64,000 bases of DNA from NCBI GenBank assembly GCA_013388685.1, contig JACAET010000028.1:108639-172638 (forward strand), read 5' to 3'. The position numbers were made by a program, and so were the translations under genes. Positions 9,783 through 19,105 of the stretch are shown here, in pieces (positions within the stretch are counted from its first letter, which is position 1; each line of letters starts with the position of its first letter). Under the pieces are notes generated by a model that had not been told where the DNA came from, made no database searches, and saw only the letters and a program-made list of their open reading frames with translations. This stretch comes from Chloroflexota bacterium. GTDB taxonomy: Bacteria; Chloroflexota; Anaerolineae; Anaerolineales; Villigracilaceae.

Positions 9783-11547
9783 ACTGACGTTCCAACATGT
9801 CCACCGAGAGATGAATCATCGTCGGTCTCCCATGCGGACAAGTACGCGGCGAGTCGCAGGCTTCCAGGTCGTTGAGCAGGGCGCGTTGCTCCTCGCTGGA
9901 GAGCGCCTGCCCGCCCTTGACTGCCATCCGCTTGCAGATGCGCGCCGCAAGTTTCGCCTCGATCTCACCTTGCAGCGGCGTTTCATCCTCTTCAAAATCT
10001 TCCACCACTGCCCGCAGGGCGGCGGCCGGGTCGCTCCCCAGGAACAACACGGGCATCGCCCGCACCTGAAACGTGTTCGGACCGAATTCTTCCACGTCGA
10101 AACCAAAACGGCTCAAAAAGGGTAATTGGTGAAGCAGCAAGCGGGCTGCCCCCGGCGGAATCGTGACGACTTCGGGGTTCAACAGCGCCTGCGAGGGGAT
10201 ATGCTTCATTGCATGTTGAGTCATCAGTTTCTCGAATAACACCCGTTCATGTGCGGCATGCTGATCGATGAGATACAGACCGTCGGGTCCCTCCGCCACC
10301 AGATATGTCCCGCCGATCTGACCGATGAGCCGCAGGAGAGGGACATGTTCCGTCTGAGGAAGTTGGGGTGAAGGTTGGTAATTAGCGATTGGTAATTGAG
10401 TGTTCGCAGACGGTATGTCAGCCGTTGAGACGCCGGAATGACCATTTACCAATGACTCCTCGTCATGAGCGATGCTCCAATCAATGCCAACACGCTCCGC
10501 CTGCTCTGCTGGCGCCGTCCTCGTCGTCCCCCACAAACTGGGCGCCACATGCGGCACCGGCGAATACGCCAGCAGCGCCTTCCGCACCGAACGCTGTACA
10601 AAACTGAAGACCTTGTCCGAATCTCTGAAACGCACCTCGGCTTTGGCGGGATGCACATTCACATCCACATCCTTCGGGTTCATGTCGAGGAAGAGCGCCG
10701 TCAGCGGGTAACGTCCCACCATCAACAGGGTGTGATACGCCTGCAGCAACGCCGTGTTGAGCGAGATTTCATGCACCCAGCGTCCGTTAATGAAAAATGT
10801 GATTTCCTTGCGGTTGGAACGCGTCAAGGACGTGGGGCTGATAAAACCGCTCAAGGAATATCCATCCTCCTCCGCCGTCACCTCGAGCATCTGCTTTGCC
10901 ACATCCACGCCGTAGAGCGCGGCAAGGATCGCGCGCCGGTCGCCGTCGCCCGCCGTTTGCAGAATGACGTTCCTTCCCTCGGAAAGTTTGAAGCGTTTCG
11001 CCGGATACGCCAGCGCGTAACGCGTCACCAGTGAGTCGATTGCCCGCCGTTCGGTCACATCCGTTTTCAGGAATTTCAAACGCGCCGGCACGTTGTAGAA
11101 CAGGTCGTCCACCCGTACCGTTGTGCCCACCATCGTTCCCACCTTCGCCGGCTTGCCGGCTGTCCCGCCTTCCACACGAATACGCGCCCCCTCCCTCTCC
11201 TCTTCCACCCGCGAGGTGATGGTCATCCGCGAGACAGAGCCGATGGAAGCCAGCGCCTCCCCGCGGAACCCCAGTGTGGAGATGGAAAAAAGATCCTCGG
11301 AGCGGACCAGTTTCGAGGTCGCATGGCGCGAGACGGCAAGTTCCAGTTCGTGCGAGGGAATGCCGGCACCGTCGTCCGCCACTTCGATCAGTTTCCTCCC
11401 CGCGTCCTCAATCGTAATCGTAATCGTTCGCGCGCCGGCATCCAGCGAATTTTCCAGCAGTTCCTTCACCACCGAGGCGGGGCGTTCGATCACCTCGCCG
11501 GCGGCGATTTGCGAGGCGACCTCCGGAGAGAGCAAACGGATGGGCAT
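9760..11547 (-). CDS. mutL: DNA mismatch repair protein MutL
   Basis: The GHKL ATPase region carries ELLENSLDAGA, DDGAGI and GFRGEALASI. The C-terminal domain has the endonuclease motif DQHAAHE...E and the CPHGRP motif, so this is a nicking-competent MutL as in bacteria without MutH. Length 595 is usual. The poorly conserved linker (about 370-395) includes TQLPIANYQPSPQ, encoded by an ATTGGTAATT-type repeat read in frame. It is divergent from the HAD gene with only 20 bp between start codons. No mutS is nearby. Confidence 0.96.
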   Translation of the reverse strand: MPIRLLSPEVASQIAAGEVIERPASVVKELLENSLDAGARTITITIEDAGRKLIEVADDGAGIPSHELELAVSRHATSKLVRSEDLFSISTLGFRGEALASIGSVSRMTITSRVEEEREGARIRVEGGTAGKPAKVGTMVGTTVRVDDLFYNVPARLKFLKTDVTERRAIDSLVTRYALAYPAKRFKLSEGRNVILQTAGDGDRRAILAALYGVDVAKQMLEVTAEEDGYSLSGFISPTSLTRSNRKEITFFINGRWVHEISLNTALLQAYHTLLMVGRYPLTALFLDMNPKDVDVNVHPAKAEVRFRDSDKVFSFVQRSVRKALLAYSPVPHVAPSLWGTTRTAPAEQAERVGIDWSIAHDEESLVNGHSGVSTADIPSANTQLPIANYQPSPQLPQTEHVPLLRLIGQIGGTYLVAEGPDGLYLIDQHAAHERVLFEKLMTQHAMKHIPSQALLNPEVVTIPPGAARLLLHQLPFLSRFGFDVEEFGPNTFQVRAMPVLFLGSDPAAALRAVVEDFEEDETPLQGEIEAKLAARICKRMAVKGGQALSSEEQRALLNDLEACDSPRTCPHGRPTMIHLSVDMLERQFGRRGAR

Positions 11548-11567
11548 GAGACGATTATAATCTCCCC

Positions 11568-12200
11568 ATGCGATTTACAACCATTTTCTTTGACCTGGAC
11601 GACACGCTCTACCCCAGTTCCAGTGGGCTGTGGCATGCCATCAAGGAGCGCATGAACCGTTACATGACCGAGCGCATGGATCTGCCCGCCGACCAGGTGC
11701 CCGCCCTGCGCGAGCACTACTACAAAACCTACGGCACCACCCTGCGCGGCTTGCAAGCGCATCATCACGTGGATACACAGGATTACCTGGCTTATGTGCA
11801 TGACCTGCCGCTGGAAGATTACCTGACTCCCGACCCCTTCCAACGCCGCATCATCGCTTCGCTCCCGACCCGCAACCTGATTTTCACCAACGCCGACGTT
11901 CACCACGCCCGGCGCGTCCTCACCGTCCTGCAACTGGACGATCTTTTCGAAACCATCATTGACGTAAACGCCGTCTCTCCCTACTGCAAACCGATGCCCG
12001 AATCCTTCGCCATCGCCCAGGACCTCGCCGACGAACCCGACCCGCGCAAATGCGTGGTGATAGACGACCTGCCGCGCACCACCCGCGCCGCCCTGAACGT
12101 GGGCATGGCGAGCATTCTCTACGGCACCGAGGAACCCACCGCCGATGCCAGCGGCGTCTTCAAGGACTGGAATCACCTGCCCATTCTGCTGGGCGATTAA
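11568..12200 (+). CDS. HAD-superfamily hydrolase, pyrimidine 5'-nucleotidase-like
   Basis: A 210-residue HAD subfamily IA protein. Motif I is FFDLDDTLYPSSSGLW, motif II FTNAD, and the later motifs CKPMPESF and VVIDDLPRTTRAA. The SSG.W pattern after motif I and the size are typical of the SDT1-type pyrimidine 5'-nucleotidase group. The substrate is not certain. It diverges from mutL and is followed by a repeat-filled gap. Confidence 0.85.
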   Translation: MRFTTIFFDLDDTLYPSSSGLWHAIKERMNRYMTERMDLPADQVPALREHYYKTYGTTLRGLQAHHHVDTQDYLAYVHDLPLEDYLTPDPFQRRIIASLPTRNLIFTNADVHHARRVLTVLQLDDLFETIIDVNAVSPYCKPMPESFAIAQDLADEPDPRKCVVIDDLPRTTRAALNVGMASILYGTEEPTADASGVFKDWNHLPILLGD

Positions 12201-12509
12201 ATCGCCGTTTCAATAACTTACGCGTACCGACAACCAATGCGCAAGCGACAACCTGCGCGTGAGCGACGTTCTCTAACGTCGCCAGAGCACATTTGGAACA
12301 ACGGCAAAAACTTTTCAGGCGCGTGCTAACGTTCCATCGGCGTAAGAGAACGCCGACTGCACACGTTGGGAACAAGAGAACGCCAGAGCACATTTTTGAG
12401 CACTTCGAGAGCACTTCCCAAAGTCATTCCGAACGTGAGCGAAAACACTCAAAGATCATTGGGAAGACCCTTCGCTCCCGCTCAAGGTGACACTCGCTGG
12501 AGGACCTAC
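12201..12509. repeat. Intergenic region with REP-like hairpins and short direct repeats
   Basis: No gene is convincing here. Two hairpins of the same type as the REP family near 59500-60240 occur: GCGACGTT/AACGTCGC with loop CTCT (12263-12282) and CGGCGT/ACGCCG with loop AAGAGA (12338-12355). A direct repeat CGCCAGAGCACATTT occurs at 12280-12294 and again at 12381-12395. ORFs across the stretch are Arg/Ser-rich and repeat-derived. Confidence 0.6.
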
Positions 12510-12746
12510 ATGGAAAACGATCGTATCATGCTTGGAGCCTTGATCTTCATTCTGCTTGTCGTCGGCGCAAATCTCGTCATGTATGGCATCGCGCGCGGTA
12601 TGGCGAGAGGCGGCGAGTCAACATGGATCAGGGCATTGCGCAATTCTCTCGGCAAATCGCTGGACGGCTCCGCAAACAAATCCATGGATGAATTACGGAA
12701 AAAAGTGGAGGAATTGCGGGGAAACGATGAGAAAAAGACGGGATGA
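12510..12746 (+). CDS. Small single-pass membrane protein
   Basis: A 78-residue protein with one membrane helix at about residues 6-30 (IMLGALIFILLVVGANLVMY) and a charged cytoplasmic tail ending RKKVEELRGNDEKKTG, likely helical. I do not recognise a family. An upstream extension in the same frame would run through repeat DNA; the ATG at 12510 has a GGAGG site 7 bases upstream, so I chose it. It precedes the CtpA-type protease gene in the same direction. Confidence 0.7.
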   Translation: MENDRIMLGALIFILLVVGANLVMYGIARGMARGGESTWIRALRNSLGKSLDGSANKSMDELRKKVEELRGNDEKKTG

Positions 12747-12852
12747 CGGCGTTAACGCTTCTCATACGGCAAAATTCATTCTTCTCTAATGACCGCATAG
12801 TATCGTTCGTTGATGGTCGCTGATCGTGACCCTCAATTTACCGGAGGCATTT

Positions 12853-14130
12853 GTGGATAAAACAACCAAAACCATCCTTGGCATCTTCGCGGCGCTCATC
12901 CTTTTGACAGGATCTTTTGCCGGCGGCTTCGTGACCAGACACGCGCTGGCGCAGACCGACCTCTTCCCGGGTTTTAGCGACAACCCGCATTCCGAAATTC
13001 TTGTCCCCCCAACACCTGTTGCGCCTACCTCCGAACAGGATGCCGCCACGCCGCAGGACCTGGAGACACTCTTCGTCCCCTTCTGGGAGGCGTGGAACAT
13101 TGTCCATGAACAATATGTCAATCAACCCGTGGACGATACCCTGCTCATGCAAGGCGCCATCCGCGGGATGATGGCGGCAGTGGGCGACGATTACACCTAC
13201 TACATGGACCCCAAAGTCTATGAAGTGGAGTCCACCTCCCTCTCCGGCGAATATGAGGGCATCGGCGCTTATGTGGATACCCAGGGCGAATATCTGACCA
13301 TCGTCAGCCCCATCGAAGGTTCGCCCGCCGCCGCCGCCGGACTGCGCCCCGGCGACCAGATCATCGCCATTGACGGCGAAGACATGACCGGCGTCACCCC
13401 GGAGGAAGCCCGTCAGAAGGTGCTGGGACCGGCGGGTACCACGGTCGTTTTGACGGTATCACGCGAAGGGGAGTCTGAACCGCTGGAATTCACCATCGTG
13501 CGCGCCAAGATCACCGTTCCCAGCGTCACCGGCGAGATGCGTGAGGATGGCATCGCGTATATTGACATCAATCAATTTGGCGACAACACCACATCCCAAC
13601 TGCGCGACAAACTGGACGAATTACTGGCGCAAAACCCGAAGGGTATCCTCCTCGACCTGCGCTTCAATCCCGGCGGGTATCTGATCACCTCGGTCGAAGT
13701 CATGTCGGAGTTCATTGACGAGGGCGTGGTGCTAATCGAAGAATACGGCGACGGCTCGCGCGATACTTACAAGGCTCTCGGCAACGGCAAGGCAACCGAC
13801 ATTCCCCTGGTGGTGCTCGTGAACGAAGGTTCCGCTTCCGCCTCTGAAATTGTGGCGGGCGCCCTGCAGGATTATGGACGCGCCAAACTGGTCGGTGTGC
13901 AAACCTTTGGCAAGGGTTCTGTACAGACTTTCAACCCGCTCTCGAACAACCAGGGGGCGGCGCGCGTCACCATTGCCCGATGGCTGACCCCCAAGGAACG
14001 GTTGATTCAGGATGTGGGCCTCACGCCCGATTACATCGTCGAAATGACCGATGAAGATTATGCCAACAACCGCGACCCGCAACTGGATAAAGCCGTAGAA
14101 GTATTGCTGGAATTGATTGCCCAAGAATAG
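12853..14130 (+). CDS. S41 family C-terminal processing peptidase (CtpA-like)
   Basis: Membrane-anchored carboxyl-terminal protease. An N-terminal signal/anchor helix (ILGIFAALILLTGSFAGGF) is followed by the CtpA N-domain, a PDZ domain (GEYEGIGAYVDTQ to about residue 210) and the tail-specific protease core. The catalytic Ser lies in GSASASEIVAGAL and the Lys in QTFGKGSVQT, 25 residues further on. I prefer the GTG at 12853, which follows GGAGG, over the GTG at 12826. Such proteases trim exported or envelope proteins. It is followed closely by a second protease-type membrane protein. Confidence 0.93.
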   Translation: MDKTTKTILGIFAALILLTGSFAGGFVTRHALAQTDLFPGFSDNPHSEILVPPTPVAPTSEQDAATPQDLETLFVPFWEAWNIVHEQYVNQPVDDTLLMQGAIRGMMAAVGDDYTYYMDPKVYEVESTSLSGEYEGIGAYVDTQGEYLTIVSPIEGSPAAAAGLRPGDQIIAIDGEDMTGVTPEEARQKVLGPAGTTVVLTVSREGESEPLEFTIVRAKITVPSVTGEMREDGIAYIDINQFGDNTTSQLRDKLDELLAQNPKGILLDLRFNPGGYLITSVEVMSEFIDEGVVLIEEYGDGSRDTYKALGNGKATDIPLVVLVNEGSASASEIVAGALQDYGRAKLVGVQTFGKGSVQTFNPLSNNQGAARVTIARWLTPKERLIQDVGLTPDYIVEMTDEDYANNRDPQLDKAVEVLLELIAQE

Positions 14131-14178
14131 TGAAAGACCGCCTTTCGCTGCGGCTCGACAGCGAAAACAAGAAAGGAG

Positions 14179-14904
14179 ATGAGCATGTTCTTCTTTGACC
14201 CCACCTACCTGATTTTCATGATCCCTGCCTTCATCCTGATGAGTATCACCTCCTGGTATGTAAGGCATGCCTACAACAAATGGAGCCAGGTCCGCGCCAC
14301 CAGCGGGTTGACCGGCGCCCAAGCCGCCCAGCAACTGGTCTCGCGCGCGGTCTATTCAGGCTTTGAGGGCGGCGCCGAACTGCGCAGCGTCCGCGTGCTG
14401 GGCGTGGGAGGCAACCTCACCGATCACTACGACCCGCGCGATAAGACCCTCTACCTCTCGCCCGGCGTGGCAAACGTTCCCTCGGTGGCGGCGGTTGCCA
14501 TTGCCGCGCACGAACTCGGTCACGCCATGCAAGACGCGGAGAATTACTTCCCGCTTCGCTTCCGCTCGGCGCTGGTTCCTCTGGTGAACATCGGCTCCAA
14601 CCTGGGCTGGATCCTGATCATGGCAGGCTTGTTCCTGCGCTGGCTCGACCTTGCCTGGCTGGGCGTGCTCTTCTTTGCAGGCGGCGCAGTCTTTGCCCTC
14701 GCCACCCTGCCGGTGGAATTCAACGCCTCCGCCCGCGCCAAAGCCATGCTCACGGCAAGCGGCATTATCCGCACTGAGGAAGAGGCGCGCGGGGTCAACC
14801 AGGTGCTGAACGCCGCTGCGCTTACCTACGTCGCCGCCCTTGTCACCGCAGTCCTGCAAGTCCTTTACTATGTCTTCCTGCTTGGCGGCAGGCGCAGGAA
14901 TTGA
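14179..14904 (+). CDS. Zinc-dependent membrane metallopeptidase (YugP family)
   Basis: A 241-residue membrane protein of the YugP/Zn_peptidase_2 family. The first helix is YLIFMIPAFILMSITSW, the zinc-binding motif is AAHELGHAMQ (HExxH), and further helices follow at about 135-180 and the C-terminus. The family motif NLTDHYDPRDKTLYLS is present just ahead of HExxH. The substrate of the family is unknown. A strong AAGGAG site precedes the ATG, and a hairpin with a T-run ends the unit. Confidence 0.92.
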   Translation: MSMFFFDPTYLIFMIPAFILMSITSWYVRHAYNKWSQVRATSGLTGAQAAQQLVSRAVYSGFEGGAELRSVRVLGVGGNLTDHYDPRDKTLYLSPGVANVPSVAAVAIAAHELGHAMQDAENYFPLRFRSALVPLVNIGSNLGWILIMAGLFLRWLDLAWLGVLFFAGGAVFALATLPVEFNASARAKAMLTASGIIRTEEEARGVNQVLNAAALTYVAALVTAVLQVLYYVFLLGGRRRN

Positions 14905-14926
14905 CAGGAAGCAAATCGAAACGCAC

Positions 14927-14977
14927 ACTTCGGAAGTCTTCGAGCCTCGCCAGGCGGAGACTTCCGAAGTCTTTTTT
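14927..14977 (+). terminator. Terminator after the YugP-like gene
   Basis: A perfect 13-bp stem (ACTTCGGAAGTCT / AGACTTCCGAAGT) with an 18-base loop runs into CTTTTTTA. The same palindrome occurs at 23012-23042, so this is a dispersed repeat doing a terminator's job. Confidence 0.8.
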
Positions 14978-15007
14978 ATGGGGGTGTCCGTGTATAATCC
15001 TCCCAAC

Positions 15008-16006
15008 ATGCGGAAATTTCTCTTCATCCTTGCGCTATTTCTGGGCGCGGCATTCGTTTATTCGAGCTTTGGAGAGATCGAAACGATTATACAAACCCTC
15101 CAACGGGGAAACGTCTGGTTTGTCCTTCTGGCTGTCCTCATTCAGTGCGCGTGGTTCGTGGTTTCCGGCATGACCTACCTTTCGCTCTACCGCCTGCTCG
15201 GCACAGACGGTAGTCTGTACGAATTTGCGCTCATGTCCACCGCTGCCAACTTCGTCAACACCATCGCCCCCAGCGCGGGCATGGGCGGCATGGCGGTTTT
15301 CATCAGCAATGCCAGCCGCAACGATCAAACCCCGGGCAAAGCGACCGTTGCCAGCATGGTCGTCCTCTTCCTCGATTACGTTGCCTTCCTCATTGTCCTG
15401 ACAATGGGCTTGATCGTCCTCTTCCGCCGCAACGACCTCGACCCCAGCGAAATTGCCGCCTCTGCCATCATGTTTGCCATCGCCGCCGCCCTCGGCATTT
15501 TGCTCTACCTGGGATCGCGTTCCGCCAGGGCGCTCGGCGGCGCCCTGGCATGGATGGCGCGCCTCGTCAACCGTATCGTACACCCCTTCCTCCATCGCCC
15601 CTACCTGAGCGAAGCACGCGCCCATCAATTCGCCAGCGAAATGGCGGCAGACCTGCAATCCCTGCCCGGACGTATGCACGGTCTGCTCCAGCCCATGATG
15701 CTTGCTCTCCTGAACAAATCGCTCCTGATGGGCGTCCTGATAGCGGCATTTCTTGCGTTTCAAGTCCCTTTTTCTGCCGGCACCATCATCGGCGGCTTTG
15801 CCATCTCTTACCTTTTCCTCATCGTTTCTCCCACGCCCTCGGGCATTGGCATTGTCGAGGGGGTCATGCCTCTTGCCCTCTCCTCTTTGCGCGTGCCGTG
15901 GAGTCAGGCAGTCGTCATCACCCTCGCTTATCGCGGCATCACCTTCTGGTTTCCGCTGGCAGTAGGCGCCATGGCTCTCCGCATCCTCAACCGCCAAAAA
16001 ACATGA
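15008..16006 (+). CDS. Lysylphosphatidylglycerol synthase-type transmembrane (flippase-like) protein
   Basis: A 332-residue polytopic membrane protein of the UPF0104/LPG_synthase_TM family, with about eight helices. Recognisable family features are TAANFVNTIAPSAGMGG and the C-terminal SPTPSGIGIVEGVMPLAL. Relatives include the flippase part of MprF and many proteins linked to lipid or glycan export; substrate unknown. The reading frame extends upstream to 14840 through the terminator hairpin, so the ATG at 15008 is the sensible start. Confidence 0.85.
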   Translation: MRKFLFILALFLGAAFVYSSFGEIETIIQTLQRGNVWFVLLAVLIQCAWFVVSGMTYLSLYRLLGTDGSLYEFALMSTAANFVNTIAPSAGMGGMAVFISNASRNDQTPGKATVASMVVLFLDYVAFLIVLTMGLIVLFRRNDLDPSEIAASAIMFAIAAALGILLYLGSRSARALGGALAWMARLVNRIVHPFLHRPYLSEARAHQFASEMAADLQSLPGRMHGLLQPMMLALLNKSLLMGVLIAAFLAFQVPFSAGTIIGGFAISYLFLIVSPTPSGIGIVEGVMPLALSSLRVPWSQAVVITLAYRGITFWFPLAVGAMALRILNRQKT

Positions 16007-16042
16007 GGCTTCGTGTCCCTTCGTGACCTTCGTGGAGAAAAA

Positions 16043-18625
16043 ATGCCCCTCGCCTCCCTTCTGGACTTCTGGAAACGCGACCCCGCCACCGCCCCCAACC
16101 TCGCCGCCTGGCAGATCCTTCCCCCGCGCCCCGCGCAGACGCATCCCTTCCCCGACGACCTGCCTACTCCCCTCTCCCAAGCCTTGATTGCCGCCGGTAT
16201 TCACTTCCTCTACTCTCACCAACTCGAAGCCTGGACCCACACCCGCGCCGGCGAAAACATCCTCCTCTCCACCGGCACCGCATCCGGCAAGACGCTCGCC
16301 TACAACCTGCCGGTCTTTGCCTCTCTCCTGCAAGATGAGAACGCCCGCGCCCTCTATCTCTTCCCCACCAAAGCGCTGGCGCAAGACCAATTATCTGCCC
16401 TGAGCAATTATTTATCGATCCTCCATCCACTGGCTCCTGAACGACGTCCACTCATCCCATCCATCTACGATGGTGATACACCCGCCGCAAACCGTCCTGC
16501 CATCCGGGCAAAATCCCGCATTCTCCTCACCAACCCCGACATGCTCCACACCGGCATCCTGCCGCACCATACCAACTGGCTGGACTTCTTCACGAACCTC
16601 AAATTCGTCGTCATAGACGAGGCACACACCTACCGCGGAGTCTTTGGCTCGCACGTCGCCAACGTCATCCGCAGGCTCAAACGCCTGGCAAAACATTATG
16701 AAAGTGCCCCAAAATTCATTTTGGCTTCCGCCACCATCGGCAACCCGGTGGAACTTGCCGAAAGACTCATCGAAGAACCTGTCCACCTCATTGACCACGA
16801 CGGCTCCGCCCGCGGACCGCGTCACTTCCTCCTCTACAACCCGCCCCTCGTGGACGAATCCCTCGGCTTGCGAAAATCCTCTTTACTGGAAAGCGTGAGA
16901 CTTGCACAAGAACTGCTGATACACAACGTACAAACTATCGTTTTTGCGCGCTCACGCCGAAGCGTCGAAATCATCCTCACCTACCTCCAACAGACCCCCA
17001 CCCTTCCCCTTCCCCCCTTTTCAGGAAAAATGGGGGAGGGATGGGGAGGGGGGATTCGTGGTTATCGCTCCGGCTACCTCCCTCACCAGCGCCGCGAAAT
17101 CGAAAAAGGACTGCGCGACGGCACGGTCAAAATCGTCGTCGCCACCAATGCCCTCGAACTGGGCATAGACATCGGCGGGCTGGGCGCGGCAATCCTCGTC
17201 GGTTACCCGGGCACCGTCGCTTCAGCGAGACAGCAGGCGGGTCGGGCGGGACGCGGGCTTGAATCCGCTGTCAGCGTGCTGGTCGCATCCGCCAATCCCA
17301 TTGACCAGTTCCTCGCCCACCATCCCGAATACTTCTTCGAGCGCTCTCCCGAACAGGCGCTCGTCAACCCTGACCATTTGCTCATCCTGCTCGAACACTT
17401 GCGCTGTGCCATGTTCGAACTGCCCTTCCAAAAAGGCGAAGGCTTCGGCGCTCTGCCCGGCGAGATCATCGAGGAATATCTCCACTTTCTGCTTTCAAAC
17501 AACGAGGCGCATTTTTCCAACGAAAAATATTTTTGGATGGCAGACCAGTACCCCGCTGCGAACATCTCGTTGCGCTCCGCCTCGCCGCAAAGCGTGGGGT
17601 TGCAAACGACCATAGACGACAGACCCTTGACCATCGGCACAGTGGACGGCGAAAGCGCCCCCTGGATGGTTCACCCCGGCGCCATCTACCTGCACGAAGC
17701 GGGGCAATACCTTGTCGAAGATTTGAACCTTGCCGAAGGCATTGCGCGCCTCAAACCCACCGCCAGCGACTACTACACCGAACCGCTGCGGCAAACAACC
17801 GTCGAGGTCTTAGCGGTTGCGGCAAAATCCCCCTCTCCCGCTGGGCGAGGGGGGAGGGGTGATGGCTGTGTCAAAGCCTGGGGCGAACTCCAGGTCACCA
17901 CACAAGTGACCGGCTTCCGCAAACGGCGCTGGTACACCCACGAAAACCTGGGCGAGGAACCGCTCGACCTGCCTCCCTCCGAACTGCAGACCACCGGCTA
18001 CTGGCTGACTCTCACCGAAGAGACGGTGACGCATCTGCGCGACGCCGGAGCCTGGTCCAACGACCCGAACGACTACGGATCCGGCTGGGGCAAAATCCGC
18101 GAACATGTCCGTGCGCGCGACGGGTACAAATGCCAGGTGTGCGGAACGCCCGAGTCGGGGCGTCAACATCACGTGCATCACAAAATCCCCTTCCGCGCCT
18201 TCGCCTCGCGTGAGGAGGCAAACCGCCTCGAAAATCTCGTCACGCTCTGCCCCTCCTGCCACAAAAAAGCCGAGGAGAACGTCCGCATTCGCAGCGGGCT
18301 GGCGGGGCTGGCGTATGTGCTGGGCAACCTCGCCCCGCTCTTCCTGATGTGCGACACCAGCGACTTGGGAACGCACATCGAGCCACTCGAAAACCAGACC
18401 TTTGGCGGACCGACCGTCGTCCTGTACGATTCCATCCCCGCGGGCATCGGCTTCAGCGAAAAACTCTTCGAACTGCACGACGAACTCATCGCCCGCGCCC
18501 TCGAACTCGTGAGTGCCTGCCCCTGCGCAGACGGCTGTCCCTCGTGCGTCGGTCCCGGCGGCGAGAACGGCTACGGCGGCAAACAGGAGGCGCGGGCGAT
18601 TCTGAAAATTCTCTGCGGAACATAG
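16043..18625 (+). CDS. MrfA/YprA-like DEAD/DEAH helicase with an HNH domain
   Basis: This 860-residue protein has the two RecA lobes of the MrfA/YprA (DUF1998) helicase family. Walker A is STGTASGKT, motif II is VIDEAHTYRG, SATIGNP follows, and lobe 2 has TNALELGIDIGG and QQAGRAGRG. The C-terminal DUF1998 metal site is CPCADGCPSCVGP. Between lobe 2 and that site, residues about 690-760 form an HNH nuclease-like module: CQVCG, HHVHHKIPF and NLVTLCPSCH. MrfA repairs mitomycin lesions in Bacillus. Two palindromic repeats are read in frame (16995-17053 and 17829-17859). I dropped ten extra N-terminal residues because they come from a CTTCGTG repeat. Confidence 0.92.
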   Translation: MPLASLLDFWKRDPATAPNLAAWQILPPRPAQTHPFPDDLPTPLSQALIAAGIHFLYSHQLEAWTHTRAGENILLSTGTASGKTLAYNLPVFASLLQDENARALYLFPTKALAQDQLSALSNYLSILHPLAPERRPLIPSIYDGDTPAANRPAIRAKSRILLTNPDMLHTGILPHHTNWLDFFTNLKFVVIDEAHTYRGVFGSHVANVIRRLKRLAKHYESAPKFILASATIGNPVELAERLIEEPVHLIDHDGSARGPRHFLLYNPPLVDESLGLRKSSLLESVRLAQELLIHNVQTIVFARSRRSVEIILTYLQQTPTLPLPPFSGKMGEGWGGGIRGYRSGYLPHQRREIEKGLRDGTVKIVVATNALELGIDIGGLGAAILVGYPGTVASARQQAGRAGRGLESAVSVLVASANPIDQFLAHHPEYFFERSPEQALVNPDHLLILLEHLRCAMFELPFQKGEGFGALPGEIIEEYLHFLLSNNEAHFSNEKYFWMADQYPAANISLRSASPQSVGLQTTIDDRPLTIGTVDGESAPWMVHPGAIYLHEAGQYLVEDLNLAEGIARLKPTASDYYTEPLRQTTVEVLAVAAKSPSPAGRGGRGDGCVKAWGELQVTTQVTGFRKRRWYTHENLGEEPLDLPPSELQTTGYWLTLTEETVTHLRDAGAWSNDPNDYGSGWGKIREHVRARDGYKCQVCGTPESGRQHHVHHKIPFRAFASREEANRLENLVTLCPSCHKKAEENVRIRSGLAGLAYVLGNLAPLFLMCDTSDLGTHIEPLENQTFGGPTVVLYDSIPAGIGFSEKLFELHDELIARALELVSACPCADGCPSCVGPGGENGYGGKQEARAILKILCGT

Positions 18626-19105
18626 GATTACAGCGCAAGGTTGGGCGGACATTACACTTGCCCTCACGCTTTGCTTCGGCGATGTTTCGCGATAGCGGGC
18701 AGCGCGAAGAGAGAACATCCGCATGAGCCGAAGCCTAAGAAAGTGTTTTGAAATTCGTTCTAAACCACAGATGAACACAGACGAACACAGATCAATAAGA
18801 TTTGAGAGCATTTTCACGGTTGCTTTCTCAAAAAATCAGTGTCCATCTGTGTGTATCTGTGTGTATCTGTGGTGAATGTTGAGTTTCAAAACGCTCTCTA
18901 GCGTCGGGCTTTGCTCTGTAACAAAACAGTTCGCGGAAACAATATCCTCTCATCCTGCGTTCTATTCAAGAACATCTACAAAAAACAGTACACATGAATC
19001 GAACCCCCTTTTGTTTGTCAGCCTGATCGTGCTGACTGCCTCGACTGCAACGTGACCTTCCTCTTCGGCGTCTCCCACTGCTCACTGATTACTGATTATT
19101 TTTTA
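18626..19105. repeat. Gene-free region with CACAGATGAACACAG-type repeats
   Basis: No gene is supported. An inverted pair of short-period repeats lies at 18768-18798 (CACAGATGAACACAGACG) and 18841-18872 (ATCTGTGTGTATCTGTG). A truncated relative of the REP hairpin (ACGCT/AGCGT, loop CTCT) lies at 18891-18904. The remainder shows nothing I can name. Confidence 0.6.

Noticed and set aside
12366..12509. A longer N-terminus for the small membrane protein
   Set aside because: The extension reads through repeats and the GGAGG site points to the ATG at 12510.
15035..16390. A 451-codon minus frame across the flippase-like and helicase genes
   Set aside because: Gly/Glu/His-rich shadow spanning two well-supported genes on the other strand.
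18768..18872. A possible CRISPR array
   Set aside because: The repeat units are about 10 bases, arranged as an inverted pair with no regular spacers or cas genes.
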